Below, in pieces: positions 7,822 through 16,731 of a stretch of 64,000 bases of DNA. How positions within the stretch are numbered: position 1 is the first letter of the stretch; every line of letters starts with the position of its first letter. This DNA comes from Clostridiales bacterium (GTDB lineage: Bacteria; Bacillota; Clostridia; TANB77; CAG-508). Under the pieces are notes generated by a model. The model searched no databases, had not been told where the DNA came from, and saw only the letters and a program-made list of their open reading frames with translations. The stretch is taken from contig DPDV01000002.1 of assembly GCA_003534295.1 (NCBI GenBank), positions 1-64,000 on the forward strand, in the 5' to 3' direction. The position numbers and the translations under genes are program-made.

Positions 7822-8922
7822 ATGAAAAGAATTTTAACAATTAATCCAGGGTCAACATCTACAAAAATAGCAGTCTTTGATGATGAAAAAATGGTTTTTA
7901 AAGAAAGCTTGACACATGAAACAGAAAGGCTAGCAAAGTTTAATGACATATCTGAACAACTGCCATATAGAACATCTATGGTAATTGAAGCATTAAACAA
8001 AAATAATATTCCGTTAGAAAGTATTGATGCGTTTTCAGGTAGAGGTGGTGGACTAGTAGCAGTAAAAGGCGGAACATATGAGGTAAATGATAAATTATTG
8101 CATCATGCACAAATAGGATATACAATGAAACATGCCTCTGTATTGGGAGCACAAATAGCACATAATTTAGCTAAGATAAACAACAAAAAGGCATATGTTG
8201 TAAACCCAGTAACAGTAGATGAAAAACAAGAAATTGCTAGAATAACAGGTATTAAAGGTATATATGGTCAAACAGTTTTTCATGCATTAAACCAAAAAGA
8301 AGTTGCACATAAATATGCCAAAAGCATAGGAAAAAGATATGAAGATTTAAATTTAATAGTAGTTCATCTTGGTGGAGGAATATCTGTAGGAGCTCATAAA
8401 AATGGTAAAGTTATAGATGTAAATAATGGACTAAATGGAGAAGGACCATTTGCACCAACAAGAAGTGGAAAAGTATTGGCAACTGATTTAATTGATATGT
8501 GTTTTTCAGGTAAATACACTGAAAATGAAATTAAGGAATTAATTACTAAAAAAGGAGGATTGATTTCACATTTAGACACAAGTGATGCAAGAGATGTAGT
8601 AAAGATGATATCAGAAGGGAATAAGTATGCAAAACTTGTTTATGATGCAATGATTTATCAAGTTGCAAAAGAAGTAGGAGCGCAAAGTGTTGTACTAAAG
8701 GGGGAAATAGATGCTATAATATTAACAGGTGGAATAGCATATGAGGAATATTTTGTAAAAGGATTAAAAGAATATATAGAATTTTTAGGAAAAATTATAA
8801 TAATCCCAGGAGAAGAAGAAATGCAAGCACTAGCAAATGGTGTGCTAAGAGTATTAAATGGAGAAGAAGAAGCGCAAGAATATACAGGTATTCCTGTAAA
8901 TAAAAACATTGTAGAAAAATGA
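7822..8922 (+). CDS. buk: butyrate kinase
   Basis: 366 residues, the usual length. ASKHA-fold motifs of the acetate/butyrate kinase family are present: ILTINPGSTSTKIAVF at the N-terminus, FSGRGGGL, VVHLGGGIS and ILTGGIAY. The enzyme makes butyrate and ATP from butyryl phosphate, or runs in reverse, and can also serve branched-chain acids. No phosphotransbutyrylase gene is adjacent. A strong terminator follows. Confidence 0.93.
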   Translation: MKRILTINPGSTSTKIAVFDDEKMVFKESLTHETERLAKFNDISEQLPYRTSMVIEALNKNNIPLESIDAFSGRGGGLVAVKGGTYEVNDKLLHHAQIGYTMKHASVLGAQIAHNLAKINNKKAYVVNPVTVDEKQEIARITGIKGIYGQTVFHALNQKEVAHKYAKSIGKRYEDLNLIVVHLGGGISVGAHKNGKVIDVNNGLNGEGPFAPTRSGKVLATDLIDMCFSGKYTENEIKELITKKGGLISHLDTSDARDVVKMISEGNKYAKLVYDAMIYQVAKEVGAQSVVLKGEIDAIILTGGIAYEEYFVKGLKEYIEFLGKIIIIPGEEEMQALANGVLRVLNGEEEAQEYTGIPVNKNIVEK

Positions 8923-8980
8923 AAACAAAAGACTAGTTTTGTCGAAAGCATTGATAAATAATAAAAATCAATATATTATA

Positions 8981-9020
8981 ATAGAGGTATACATTAAAAA
9001 ATTGTATATCTCTATTTTAT
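8981..9020 (+). terminator. terminator after butyrate kinase
   Basis: A 13 bp stem (8981-8993 ATAGAGGTATACA with 9003-9015 TGTATATCTCTAT, one G-U pair) has a 9 nt loop and a T-rich tail. Confidence 0.85.
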
Positions 9021-9088
9021 TCAATAAATAAAAATTATTAATATCTAAATTAATTAAATTCTAAATAAAAACCACGAAGAGGTAAAAT

Positions 9089-10630
9089 ATGTTATCAATA
9101 GTAAAAAGCATGGCTCTATATGGATTAGATGGATGCCTTATTAATGTTCAGGTAGATGTAGCAAAAGGAATGCCACGGATGGGAGACAGTTGGGTTACCA
9201 GATACAAGTATAAGGGAGTCAAAAGAAAGAGTAAGAACAGCAATAAAAAACTCAGGATATGAATTGAGAAGTAGCAAAATAGTGGTGAATTTAGCTCCAG
9301 CAGAAATAAAAAAAGAGGGGCCATATTTTGATTTGCCAATTGCTATTGGAATATTAATAAGCACAGAAGCAATAAAACAACAGGGATTAGAGGACACTAT
9401 ATTTATAGGAGAATTATCATTAGATGGAAAACTTATGAAAGTAAATGGAATATTGCCAATATGCATAGAAGCTAAAAAGCTAAATATAAAGAGAATAATA
9501 ATTCCAAAAGAAAATGTGCAAGAGGCAGCAATAGTAAATGGAATAGAAATAATTGGAGTTAACAATTTAACAGAAATAGTGGATTTTCTAAATGGAGAGA
9601 TAGTAATAAATGAGGAAAAAATAGACGCAGAAGAAATACTTAATAAAAATAACAAATATGCCTTGGACTTTTCTGATGTAAAAGGACAAGAAAATGTTAA
9701 AAGAGCATTAGAAATATCTGCAGCAGGTGGGCATAATGTACTGTTAATACGGCTCTCCTCGGTTCTGGCAAAACAATGCTAGCACGAAGAATACCATCTA
9801 TATTGCCTGATTTAACCTTTGAAGAAGCCCTAGAAATAACCAAAATACATAGTATAAGTGGAAAATTAACGCAAAAATGTCCACTAATAACAACAAGACC
9901 ATTTAGAGCTCCACACCATACAATATCGCCAATCTCCTTAATAGGCGGTGGAAAAGTTCCAAAGCCAGGAGAAATAAGTTTGGCACATTATGGAGTACTT
10001 TTTTTAGATGAATTACCAGAATTTAATAAAAATACACTAGAAGTTTTAAGAGCACCACTAGAAGATAATATTGTTACAATAAGCAGGGTAAATGCAACAT
10101 TAACATATCCATGTGATTTTATGTTTGTTGCTTCTATGAATCCATGTCCATGTGGGTTTTATGGTGCATCAGACAAAGAATGTAATTGCAGTGAGCAAGC
10201 AATAAATAGATATATGGGAAAAATAAGTGGACCACTATTGGATAGAATAGATATTCAAATAGAAGTAACTCCGGTAAAATATGAAAAATTACAAGTGGAA
10301 AATATCAAAATAGAATCATCAGAAATGATAAAACAGAGAGTAAATATGGCAAGAAAAATTCAATTGAAAAGATATAAAGAAGATAAGATATATTCAAATT
10401 CACAACTAACGCCCAAATTAGTAGAAAGGTATTGCAAACTAGATGAAGAAAGTAAAAAAATATTACAATATGCATTTGAAAAATTGCATTTAAGTGCAAG
10501 AGCACATGTTAGAATATTAAAAGTTGCAAGAACAATAGCTGATTTGGCGGAAGCGAAAAATATACAAAAAGAGCATATAGCAGAAGCAATACAATATAGA
10601 AATTTAGATAAAAAATATTGGAAAAATTAA
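9089..10630 (+). CDS. comM: ComM/YifB Mg-chelatase-like AAA+ ATPase, read through three +1 shifts at CGG
   Basis: Read in one frame the gene is broken into three pieces. Skipping the C of in-frame CGG codons at 9176, 9750 and 9760 yields a continuous protein of about 512 residues, the normal length for ComM. The N-terminus is MLSIVKSMALYGLDG, then GMPGWETVGLPDTSIRESKE around residue 30. The shifts at 9750 and 9760 complete the Walker A, GSPGSGKT (about 221-228). Later motifs are intact: FRAPHHTIS, LFLDELPEF (Walker B) and SMNPCPCGFYG. ComM is a hexameric helicase promoting branch migration during transformation. It overlaps dprA, and the start is backed by GAAGAGG upstream. The protein is conserved up to and beyond each shift, so decay into a pseudogene is unlikely. 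Confidence 0.88.
9176..9179 (+). other. putative CGG +1 recoding site 1 (comM, Gly about residue 30)
   Basis: The CGG codon starts 87 nt (29 codons) after the ATG, so it is in frame. Read on unshifted, the protein leaves the family and stops within about 30 codons. Skipping C9176 gives GGA (Gly) and restores GMPGWETVGLPDT. The preceding codon is CCA. Confidence 0.82.
9750..9753 (+). other. putative CGG +1 recoding site 2 (comM Walker A, first Gly)
   Basis: After the first shift this CGG is in frame (573 nt from 9177). Skipping C9750 gives GGC, the first glycine of the P-loop GSPGSGKT. The preceding codon is ATA. Confidence 0.82.
9760..9763 (+). other. putative CGG +1 recoding site 3 (comM Walker A, second Gly)
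   Basis: Three codons after site 2, again an in-frame CGG. Skipping C9760 gives GGT (Gly) and continues as SGKTMLARRIPS. Without it the frame stops at TAG 9779-9781. The preceding codon is CCT. Confidence 0.82.
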
Positions 10631-11499
10631 CAGAAAAAAGAATGGAGGCATTGAATATTAAAATAATAAAAGTTACAGATGTTGAATATCCACATAGATT
10701 ATTGAATGTAAAAACACCCCCTAAAAAAATATATGTAGAAGGAGATTATACATTATTAAGCAAAAATTCAATAGCAATTGTGGGCTCTAGAGATTGTACT
10801 CAATATGGAAAAAAATATGCTTTTGATTTTGCAAAGGAACTTTCAAAAAACAATATATGTGTAGTAAGTGGATTAGCAATGGGAATAGATGCGGAGGCAC
10901 ATTTAGGTGCATTAAGTCAAAAGGGACGTACAATTGCTGTTATAGGAAGTGGATTTGAGCATATATTTCCAGAAGAGCATACTAATTTGTATAATCAAAT
11001 TATAAGATGTGGTGGATGCATTGTTAGTGAATATGAACCAAGTAGAAAGGCAGACTTAACAACATTTCCTCAAAGAAATAGAATAATTAGCGGACTAGCA
11101 ATGGGAACTTTAGTAGTAGAAGCGGGTTATAGAAGTGGAAGCAGTATAACAGCTAAATATACCATAGAAGCTCAAAAGCCACTTTTTTGTATACCAAGCA
11201 ATATAGACAGCAAACAAGGAGTTGGGACAAATAGACTATTAAAGCAAGGAGCTATATTAATTACATCACCTGAAGATATATTAGATTTTTATATATTACC
11301 TGAAGAGCAAGAAAAAGAAATCGAAATGCCAGAACAGTATCAAAAAATATATAGATATCTTCAATATGAACCTATAAATATAAACGAAATAAGTAGAAAG
11401 GCCAATATAAATATGCAAGAGTTAAATAGTATTTTATCTTTGATGGAAATAGATGGTTATGTAAAAAGCATGCCCGGCAATAGCATTTGCAAATGTTAG
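10618..11499 (+). CDS. dprA: DNA processing protein DprA/Smf
   Basis: About 293 residues if TTG at 10618 is used, or 285 from ATG 10642; neither has a clear ribosome binding site, so coupling to the overlapping comM end is likely. The Rossmann-like DprA core is evident: IAIVGSRDCTQYG, VVSGLAMGIDAEAHLGAL, IAVIGSGFEHIFPEEH, FPQRNRIISGLA and VVEAGYRSGSSITA. A C-terminal winged-helix segment follows. DprA loads RecA onto incoming single-stranded DNA during transformation. With comM and yraN it forms the common comM-dprA-yraN competence/DNA-processing cluster. Confidence 0.92.
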   Translation: MEKLTEKRMEALNIKIIKVTDVEYPHRLLNVKTPPKKIYVEGDYTLLSKNSIAIVGSRDCTQYGKKYAFDFAKELSKNNICVVSGLAMGIDAEAHLGALSQKGRTIAVIGSGFEHIFPEEHTNLYNQIIRCGGCIVSEYEPSRKADLTTFPQRNRIISGLAMGTLVVEAGYRSGSSITAKYTIEAQKPLFCIPSNIDSKQGVGTNRLLKQGAILITSPEDILDFYILPEEQEKEIEMPEQYQKIYRYLQYEPININEISRKANINMQELNSILSLMEIDGYVKSMPGNSICKC

Positions 11500-11508
11500 G
11501 AGTAATAT

Positions 11509-11859
11509 ATGTATTTAAAACATGAATTAGGTATATTAGGTGAACAAATTGCAACAAACTATTTAAAAAGTCAAAACTATGAAATATTAAATAGAAATTT
11601 TAGTTGTAAACAAGGAGAAATAGATATTATAGCAAAAGATAATAAAGAGTATGTATTTGTGGAGGTAAAAACGCGTACCAACTCTGATTATGGAGAACCT
11701 GTAGATTCTGTAAATAAAATAAAGCAAAAACATTTAAAAAAAACAATAGAATATTATATATATATAAATAAATTAGAGGAAGAAGCTATTAGAATGGATA
11801 TAATAGAAATATATATAGCAGATAAAAACTATGTTTATCATATTAAAAATGTATTTTAA
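11509..11859 (+). CDS. yraN: YraN family protein (UPF0102), nuclease-like fold
   Basis: 116 residues. The endonuclease-like core GEIDIIAKDNKEYVFVEVKTR carries the acidic residues and the E-x-K motif of the PD-(D/E)XK fold. The N-terminus LGILGEQIATNYLKSQ is family-typical. The function is unknown; the gene is usually next to dprA or rnhB, as here, nine nt after dprA. Confidence 0.9.
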   Translation: MYLKHELGILGEQIATNYLKSQNYEILNRNFSCKQGEIDIIAKDNKEYVFVEVKTRTNSDYGEPVDSVNKIKQKHLKKTIEYYIYINKLEEEAIRMDIIEIYIADKNYVYHIKNVF

Positions 11860-12198
11860 AGGGACAGCCCTTCGGATGATATGAATTTGTAACAAAACTG
11901 TAATAATTTTGTAATATAAAATAAAAACGTAGGCAAATAGGCGTTTCAACAAAAAAGTTGTCAAAAAAACAGTTTGAAATTAATGGAAAAATAGCCGGAA
12001 AATATTAAAAAAACAATAAAAGAAAAGCATATGTTACATAACAAATATGCGTTTGACATTATAAAAAAGATAGGATATTATAAGGATAAATTAAAAACGA
12101 AAACAAAAAATTATCACATAAGAAGAAATTGAAAATAACTAAAGAAATCCTCTGCTGTACAGAGATAAAATAAACAAAATATATAAGGGGGTACTCAC
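11860..12198 (+). promoter_or_regulatory. nrdD leader with a strong promoter at 12053-12081
   Basis: A 339 nt non-coding stretch. It contains TTGACA (12053-12058), a 17 bp spacer and TATTAT (12076-12081), leaving a 5' leader of about 110 nt before nrdD. Near its left end is GGGACAGCCC (11861), related to the dispersed palindrome, and a weak AAACG/CGTTT hairpin near 11927-11945. I could not recognise NrdR boxes or a riboswitch. Confidence 0.6.
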
Positions 12199-14358
12199 AT
12201 GCAGGTAATTAAAAGAGATGGAAAAATAGTAGACTTTGATAGGTCTAAAATAAGAACAGCTATAGAAAAAGCAAATAAAGAGGTAAAACCAAAAGAGCGT
12301 GCTTCTAAGGAAGAGATAAATGAGATTATAAACTATATAGAGGAGCTAGACAAAAAGAGAATTTTAGTAGAAGATATACAAGACATTATTGAGGAACAAT
12401 TAATGTCTTTTGGAAAATATGCACTATCAAAAAAATATATTACATATCGTTATACAAGAGCATTAGTAAGAAAATCAAACACAACAGATCAGTCAATAAA
12501 AGAACTAATAGAAGGAGAAAACGAGTACTGGAATAACGAGAATTCAAACAAAAATGCACAAGTTGTAACAACTCAAAGAGATTACTTAGCGGGAATAACA
12601 AGTACAGATATAACAAGAAGATTTTTATTACCGGAAGATGTAGTAAAAGCACATGATGAGGGAATTATTCATTTTCATGATGCAGATTATTTTGCGCAAA
12701 ATGCTTTAACAAATTGTGAATTAATTAATTTAGAGGACATGCTACAAAATGGAACAATAATGAATGGAGTTATGATAGAAAAACCACATAGATTTTTGAC
12801 TGCAATGACTATAGCTACACAAATAATTTTAGGAGTTACATCATCTACATATGGTGGAGCAACAGTTTCCCTAACACATTTGGCACCATTTGTAAGAAGT
12901 AGTTATGACAGATATTATAAAAAATATAAACAAAGAGGATTATCAGAGAAACAATGTGAAGAATATGCAAAGCAAGACATAAAGAAAGAAATTGAAGATG
13001 GAGTTCAAACATTTAATTATCAGGTAAACTCAATGACAAATACAAATGGACAAGCACCATTCTTATCAGTTTGCATGTATTTAGGAGAAACAGACGAATA
13101 CAAAAAAGAATTGGCAATGATTATAGAAGAATTCTTAAAACAAAGAATAGAAGGTTTCAAAAATGAAAAAGGAGTTTATATAACACCTGCATTTCCAAAA
13201 TTATTGTATATATTAGAAGAAGACAACATCCGTAAAGGAAGTAAGTATTGGTACTTAACAGAATTAGCAGCAAAATGTACTGCAAAAAGATTAGTACCAG
13301 ATTATATTTCAGAAAAGAAAATGAAAGAATATAAAATAGATAAAAACGGAAATGGAAATTGTTATCCATGTATGGGTTGCCGTTCATTCTTAACCCCATA
13401 TGTAGATCCAGAAACTAATAAACCAAAGTATTATGGAAGATTTAATCAAGGAGTTGTAACAATAAACTTGGTAGATGTAGCATTATCTTCAAACCAAGAT
13501 GAAGATAAATTCTGGAAAATATATGAAGAAAGATTAGAGCTATGCCATAAGGCTTTAAGAATTAGGCATGAGAGATTAAGCAAAGTAACAAGTGATGTAG
13601 CACCAATTTTATGGCAACATGGAGCATTAGCAAGACTAAAAAAAGGTGAAAGCATAGACAAACTATTACATAATGGTTATTCAACAATATCACTAGGATA
13701 TGCAGGGTTATATGAATGTGTAAAATACATGACAGGTAACAGTCATACAGATGGTGGAGTTGGAGAAGCTTTTGCATTAAAGGTAATGCAAAAACTAAAT
13801 GACAAATGTAAACAGTGGAAAGAAGCAGAACAAATAGATTACAGTGTATATGGAACACCAATAGAATCTACAACATATAAATTTGCGAAATGTCTAAAAA
13901 AGAGATTTGGAGTAGTAGAAGGAATTACAGACAGAAACTATATTACAAATTCTTACCATGTACCAGTATTTGAAGATATAGATGCATTTTCTAAGCTAAA
14001 ATTAGAAAGCAAATTCCAAAAATTGAGTCCTGGAGGAGCTATATCATATATAGAAACGCCAAATCTACAAAACAACTTAGAAGTTGTATTACAAGTAATT
14101 CAATTTATATATGATAATATTATGTACGCAGAACTAAATACAAAATCAGACTATTGCCAAAAATGTGGATTTGATGGAGAGATTTTGATAAATGATAATT
14201 TGGAATGGTATTGTCCGAACTGCGGAAATAAAGATCATAATACTTTAAATGTTGCAAGAAGAACTTGTGGATATATAGGAAGTCAATTTTGGAATAAAGG
14301 TAGAACACAGGAAATCAAAGAAAGAGTATTACATATAGATAATAAAGATGACGAGTAA
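12199..14358 (+). CDS. nrdD: anaerobic ribonucleoside-triphosphate reductase
   Basis: 719 residues. An N-terminal ATP-cone domain (MQVIKRDGKIVDFDRSKI, about 1-95) gives allosteric control. The large ten-stranded barrel domain follows. Near the C-terminus are a zinc site (CQKCGF and CPNCGN) and the glycyl-radical loop RRTCGYIGSQF. The enzyme reduces NTPs to dNTPs without oxygen, using a glycyl radical installed by NrdG. GGGGG precedes the ATG. nrdG follows after 50 nt. Confidence 0.96.
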   Translation: MQVIKRDGKIVDFDRSKIRTAIEKANKEVKPKERASKEEINEIINYIEELDKKRILVEDIQDIIEEQLMSFGKYALSKKYITYRYTRALVRKSNTTDQSIKELIEGENEYWNNENSNKNAQVVTTQRDYLAGITSTDITRRFLLPEDVVKAHDEGIIHFHDADYFAQNALTNCELINLEDMLQNGTIMNGVMIEKPHRFLTAMTIATQIILGVTSSTYGGATVSLTHLAPFVRSSYDRYYKKYKQRGLSEKQCEEYAKQDIKKEIEDGVQTFNYQVNSMTNTNGQAPFLSVCMYLGETDEYKKELAMIIEEFLKQRIEGFKNEKGVYITPAFPKLLYILEEDNIRKGSKYWYLTELAAKCTAKRLVPDYISEKKMKEYKIDKNGNGNCYPCMGCRSFLTPYVDPETNKPKYYGRFNQGVVTINLVDVALSSNQDEDKFWKIYEERLELCHKALRIRHERLSKVTSDVAPILWQHGALARLKKGESIDKLLHNGYSTISLGYAGLYECVKYMTGNSHTDGGVGEAFALKVMQKLNDKCKQWKEAEQIDYSVYGTPIESTTYKFAKCLKKRFGVVEGITDRNYITNSYHVPVFEDIDAFSKLKLESKFQKLSPGGAISYIETPNLQNNLEVVLQVIQFIYDNIMYAELNTKSDYCQKCGFDGEILINDNLEWYCPNCGNKDHNTLNVARRTCGYIGSQFWNKGRTQEIKERVLHIDNKDDE

Positions 14359-14408
14359 AGAAAAATTTATAATTAAATTTATGACATAATGAAGGGAAGA
14401 GATAAAAT

Positions 14409-14909
14409 ATGAAATACAACAAAATTAGAAAAATGGATATAGCAGATGGCCCAGGAGTAAGAGTATCCATATTTATGCAGGGATGTGCTTTTAACTGTAA
14501 AAACTGCTTTAATCCAGAGACACATGACTTTAACGGAGGCAAAGAATTTACAGATGAAACAATAAATAGGGTAATGGAACTTTGCAATAATGACCACATA
14601 GAGGGATTGTCTATTTTGGGCGGAGAACCAATGCATCCTAAAAATATAGAAGGTACAACTAAACTTGCAAAAACATTTAAAGAAAAATTTCCAAATAAAA
14701 ATTTATGGGCATGGACAGGTTTTAAATTTGACAAGGACTTGAAAGATAAAGAAGTAATGCACTATATAGATGTACTAGTAGATGGGCAATATGCAGATGA
14801 ATTACACAATCCCAAACTAGAATGGCGAGGTTCAGAAAATCAAAGAGTAATAGATGTGCAAAAAAGTCTAAAAAAAGGAGAAGTGACAGTATGGGAAGAT
14901 GCTTCCTAA
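14409..14909 (+). CDS. nrdG: anaerobic ribonucleotide reductase-activating protein (radical SAM)
   Basis: 166 residues. The radical SAM cluster motif CAFNCKNC is near residues 26-33, preceded by MDIADGPGVRVSIFMQG; LSILGGEPM is the glycine-rich SAM-binding strand. It abstracts hydrogen from the NrdD glycine to start the radical. Length and motifs are complete. The gene is co-transcribed with nrdD. Confidence 0.95.
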   Translation: MKYNKIRKMDIADGPGVRVSIFMQGCAFNCKNCFNPETHDFNGGKEFTDETINRVMELCNNDHIEGLSILGGEPMHPKNIEGTTKLAKTFKEKFPNKNLWAWTGFKFDKDLKDKEVMHYIDVLVDGQYADELHNPKLEWRGSENQRVIDVQKSLKKGEVTVWEDAS

Positions 14910-15003
14910 CTGGCACTTTTGCCTTTTATTTTTTTTGCAAAACTATTTATTTTGTAGTGACTATATGCTATAATTATGTCATAATTGTTTTGGGAGGCAT
15001 AAT

Positions 15004-15891
15004 ATGATTTTTAAAGACTATTATAAAATACTTGGATTAGATACATCCAAAGCAACTAATGAAGAAATAAAACTGGCATATAGAGAACAGGCGAAAAAAT
15101 ATCACCCAGACATAAACTCAAATAATAGATTTTCAGAAGAAAGATTTAAGGATATAAATGAAGCATATAAAACTTTATCTGATATGGCTTCAAGAAGAAA
15201 ATATGATAGAATGTGGAATTCACGTATAGGTAAAAACAAAAAAGAGGAAACAGCCAATAGCTCAAACAAAAGTTCAACAATTGGAGATTTTTTTAGCATG
15301 TTTTTTGGAGAGAATAATTTAGAAAATGGAAAAGTCACAAAAAAAATCCCTGTAAAAGGTGAGAACATAGAAACAGAAGTAGATGTTAATATAGAAGAGG
15401 CTTTTTTTGGAACAGAGAAAAAGATATCTCTTAGAACAATAGATGGCAAGATGAAAACTTTTGCAATTACCATTCCAGAAGGAATAAGAAATAATGAAAA
15501 GGTAAGATTGCTTGGACAAGGTAAAGAAGGCGTTAACGGTGGAAAGAATGGAGATTTATTTATTAAAATAAATATACAAAATGGAAAAAAATACAGACTA
15601 AATGGATTGGATCTATATACAGACTTAAAAATTACGCCTTGGGAGGCAGCACTTGGAACAAAAGTAAGCATAAATTCTATAGACGAAACAGTTTCGTTAT
15701 GTATTCCACAAGGAACAGAAAGTGGAGAAAAAGTTAGAATTCCAAACAAGGGTTACAAAGATGGAAAAGGCGGAAGAGGGGATTTAGTAGCAGAAGTTAA
15801 AATAATGGTTCCAAAAAATTTAAATGAAGAAGAAAAAAAATTATTTGAAGAATTTAATAAGATATCAAGATATAATCCAAGGGAGGCATAA
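15004..15891 (+). CDS. DnaJ-like co-chaperone without zinc fingers (CbpA type)
   Basis: 295 residues. The J domain is at about 3-68, with the catalytic HPD in KKYHPDINSN. A low-complexity linker (NSSNKSS) precedes two DnaJ C-terminal substrate-binding domains (VDVNIEEAFFGTEKKISL and LYTDLKITPWEAALGTKV). The Cys-rich zinc region of full DnaJ is absent, so this is a CbpA/type II form stimulating DnaK. GGGAGG lies upstream of the ATG. Confidence 0.88.
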   Translation: MIFKDYYKILGLDTSKATNEEIKLAYREQAKKYHPDINSNNRFSEERFKDINEAYKTLSDMASRRKYDRMWNSRIGKNKKEETANSSNKSSTIGDFFSMFFGENNLENGKVTKKIPVKGENIETEVDVNIEEAFFGTEKKISLRTIDGKMKTFAITIPEGIRNNEKVRLLGQGKEGVNGGKNGDLFIKINIQNGKKYRLNGLDLYTDLKITPWEAALGTKVSINSIDETVSLCIPQGTESGEKVRIPNKGYKDGKGGRGDLVAEVKIMVPKNLNEEEKKLFEEFNKISRYNPREA

Positions 15892-15896
15892 ATATA

Positions 15897-15925
15897 TTGA
15901 CATAATACAAAAAAGATGCTATAAT
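15897..15925 (+). promoter_or_regulatory. promoter upstream of the 15986 gene
   Basis: TTGACA (15897-15902), 17 bp spacer, TATAAT (15920-15925). It probably drives the 15986, 16525 and VirD4-like genes as one transcript that ends at the 18717 terminator. Confidence 0.85.
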
Positions 15926-15985
15926 AATAAATGAGTTAAAAACGAAAGAACAAACCTATTAATGGATTATAGGAAAGGAAGAAAA

Positions 15986-16513
15986 ATGGATGCAATAAAA
16001 GGTAAATATTTTAGTATCACTGATCCAAAAGGAGTAAACACAGTAATATATAAAGTTAATCAAACAGAAAAAGAGATTTTCGAAAATGCTCCTAAATATA
16101 CAGTTGAAAGATTATTTGTTACAGAAGAGCTTAAGGGTGATTTAAAGAAAAAAACTTTCTTTGTAGAAGAACCAGGTGAATCTGAAAAATTAGTTATTTT
16201 ATCATTTGGCAAAGAAAAAGTTATAGTAAATATGGGAATTTTAGAGAATGGCAAATTAAGCATATCTAAAAAACCATTACCAATAAAGCTAAATACTTTA
16301 TATTCGGAAAAAGAAATGGAATATAGAGAATTTAGATATACACCAAATTTAAAAAGACCTATATCAATAATTGACCCAGAAACAACAGAGGAAGTCAAAC
16401 CAGTACTATATTTTGATAAAGAAACAAATGAGGTAAGAGGCAAATGCAAATTAAAACCATATAAGTCATATTTTGCATTTGAGATAAAAGAAGACAATAG
16501 TGATGATATATAG
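15986..16513 (+). CDS. hypothetical protein of 175 residues
   Basis: I do not recognise this protein. The start at ATG 15986 is chosen because AGGAAAGGAAG lies just upstream; an earlier in-frame ATG at 15962 has no ribosome binding site. It is soluble, charged and probably beta-rich, with no cysteines near a motif and no membrane helix. The C-terminus is acidic (EIKEDNSDDI). It is first in the operon that leads to the VirD4-like ATPase, so a role with that protein is possible. Confidence 0.65.
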   Translation: MDAIKGKYFSITDPKGVNTVIYKVNQTEKEIFENAPKYTVERLFVTEELKGDLKKKTFFVEEPGESEKLVILSFGKEKVIVNMGILENGKLSISKKPLPIKLNTLYSEKEMEYREFRYTPNLKRPISIIDPETTEEVKPVLYFDKETNEVRGKCKLKPYKSYFAFEIKEDNSDDI

Positions 16514-16524
16514 GAGGTATTATA

Positions 16525-16701
16525 ATGAGTACAAATGTACAAGTTAGAGTTATTACTGGCGAATTTGAAAAAAAAGCAATGAAGACAATTGCTAGAGGAA
16601 CAATGCAAATAGGGGAAGATGTTACTTGCATACCTGCATACGACGGAGTTTTTAAAGATGGAATAATAGAGAAAGCGAATGAGGAAGTAAAAGAAAAATA
16701 G
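16525..16701 (+). CDS. small hypothetical protein (58 residues)
   Basis: The frame runs from ATG 16525 to TAG 16699, with AGGAGG eight bases upstream. The product begins MSTNVQVRVITGEFEKKAMK, contains a DVTCIPAYDG segment and ends in a charged helix (EKANEEVKEK). No family is recognised. Its strong ribosome binding site and place between the 15986 gene and the VirD4-like gene argue that it is real. Confidence 0.6.
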   Translation: MSTNVQVRVITGEFEKKAMKTIARGTMQIGEDVTCIPAYDGVFKDGIIEKANEEVKEK

Positions 16702-16731
16702 AAGATAAAACTAAAGAAAAGGTGATTTAAT

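Noticed and set aside
9170..9180. Dcm-type (CCWGG) methylation artefact causing base-calling insertions
   Set aside because: Only two of the five sites would be CCWGG after removing the C, and many other CCWGG sites in the window (for example near 1190 and 1317) are unaffected.
9089..10630. comM as an ordinary pseudogene or sequencing error
   Set aside because: All changes are single added Cs at codon-phase CGG before Gly codons, there are no stops, substitutions or deletions elsewhere in the gene, and the same change occurs in two other genes. Read-level error cannot be fully excluded without the raw data.
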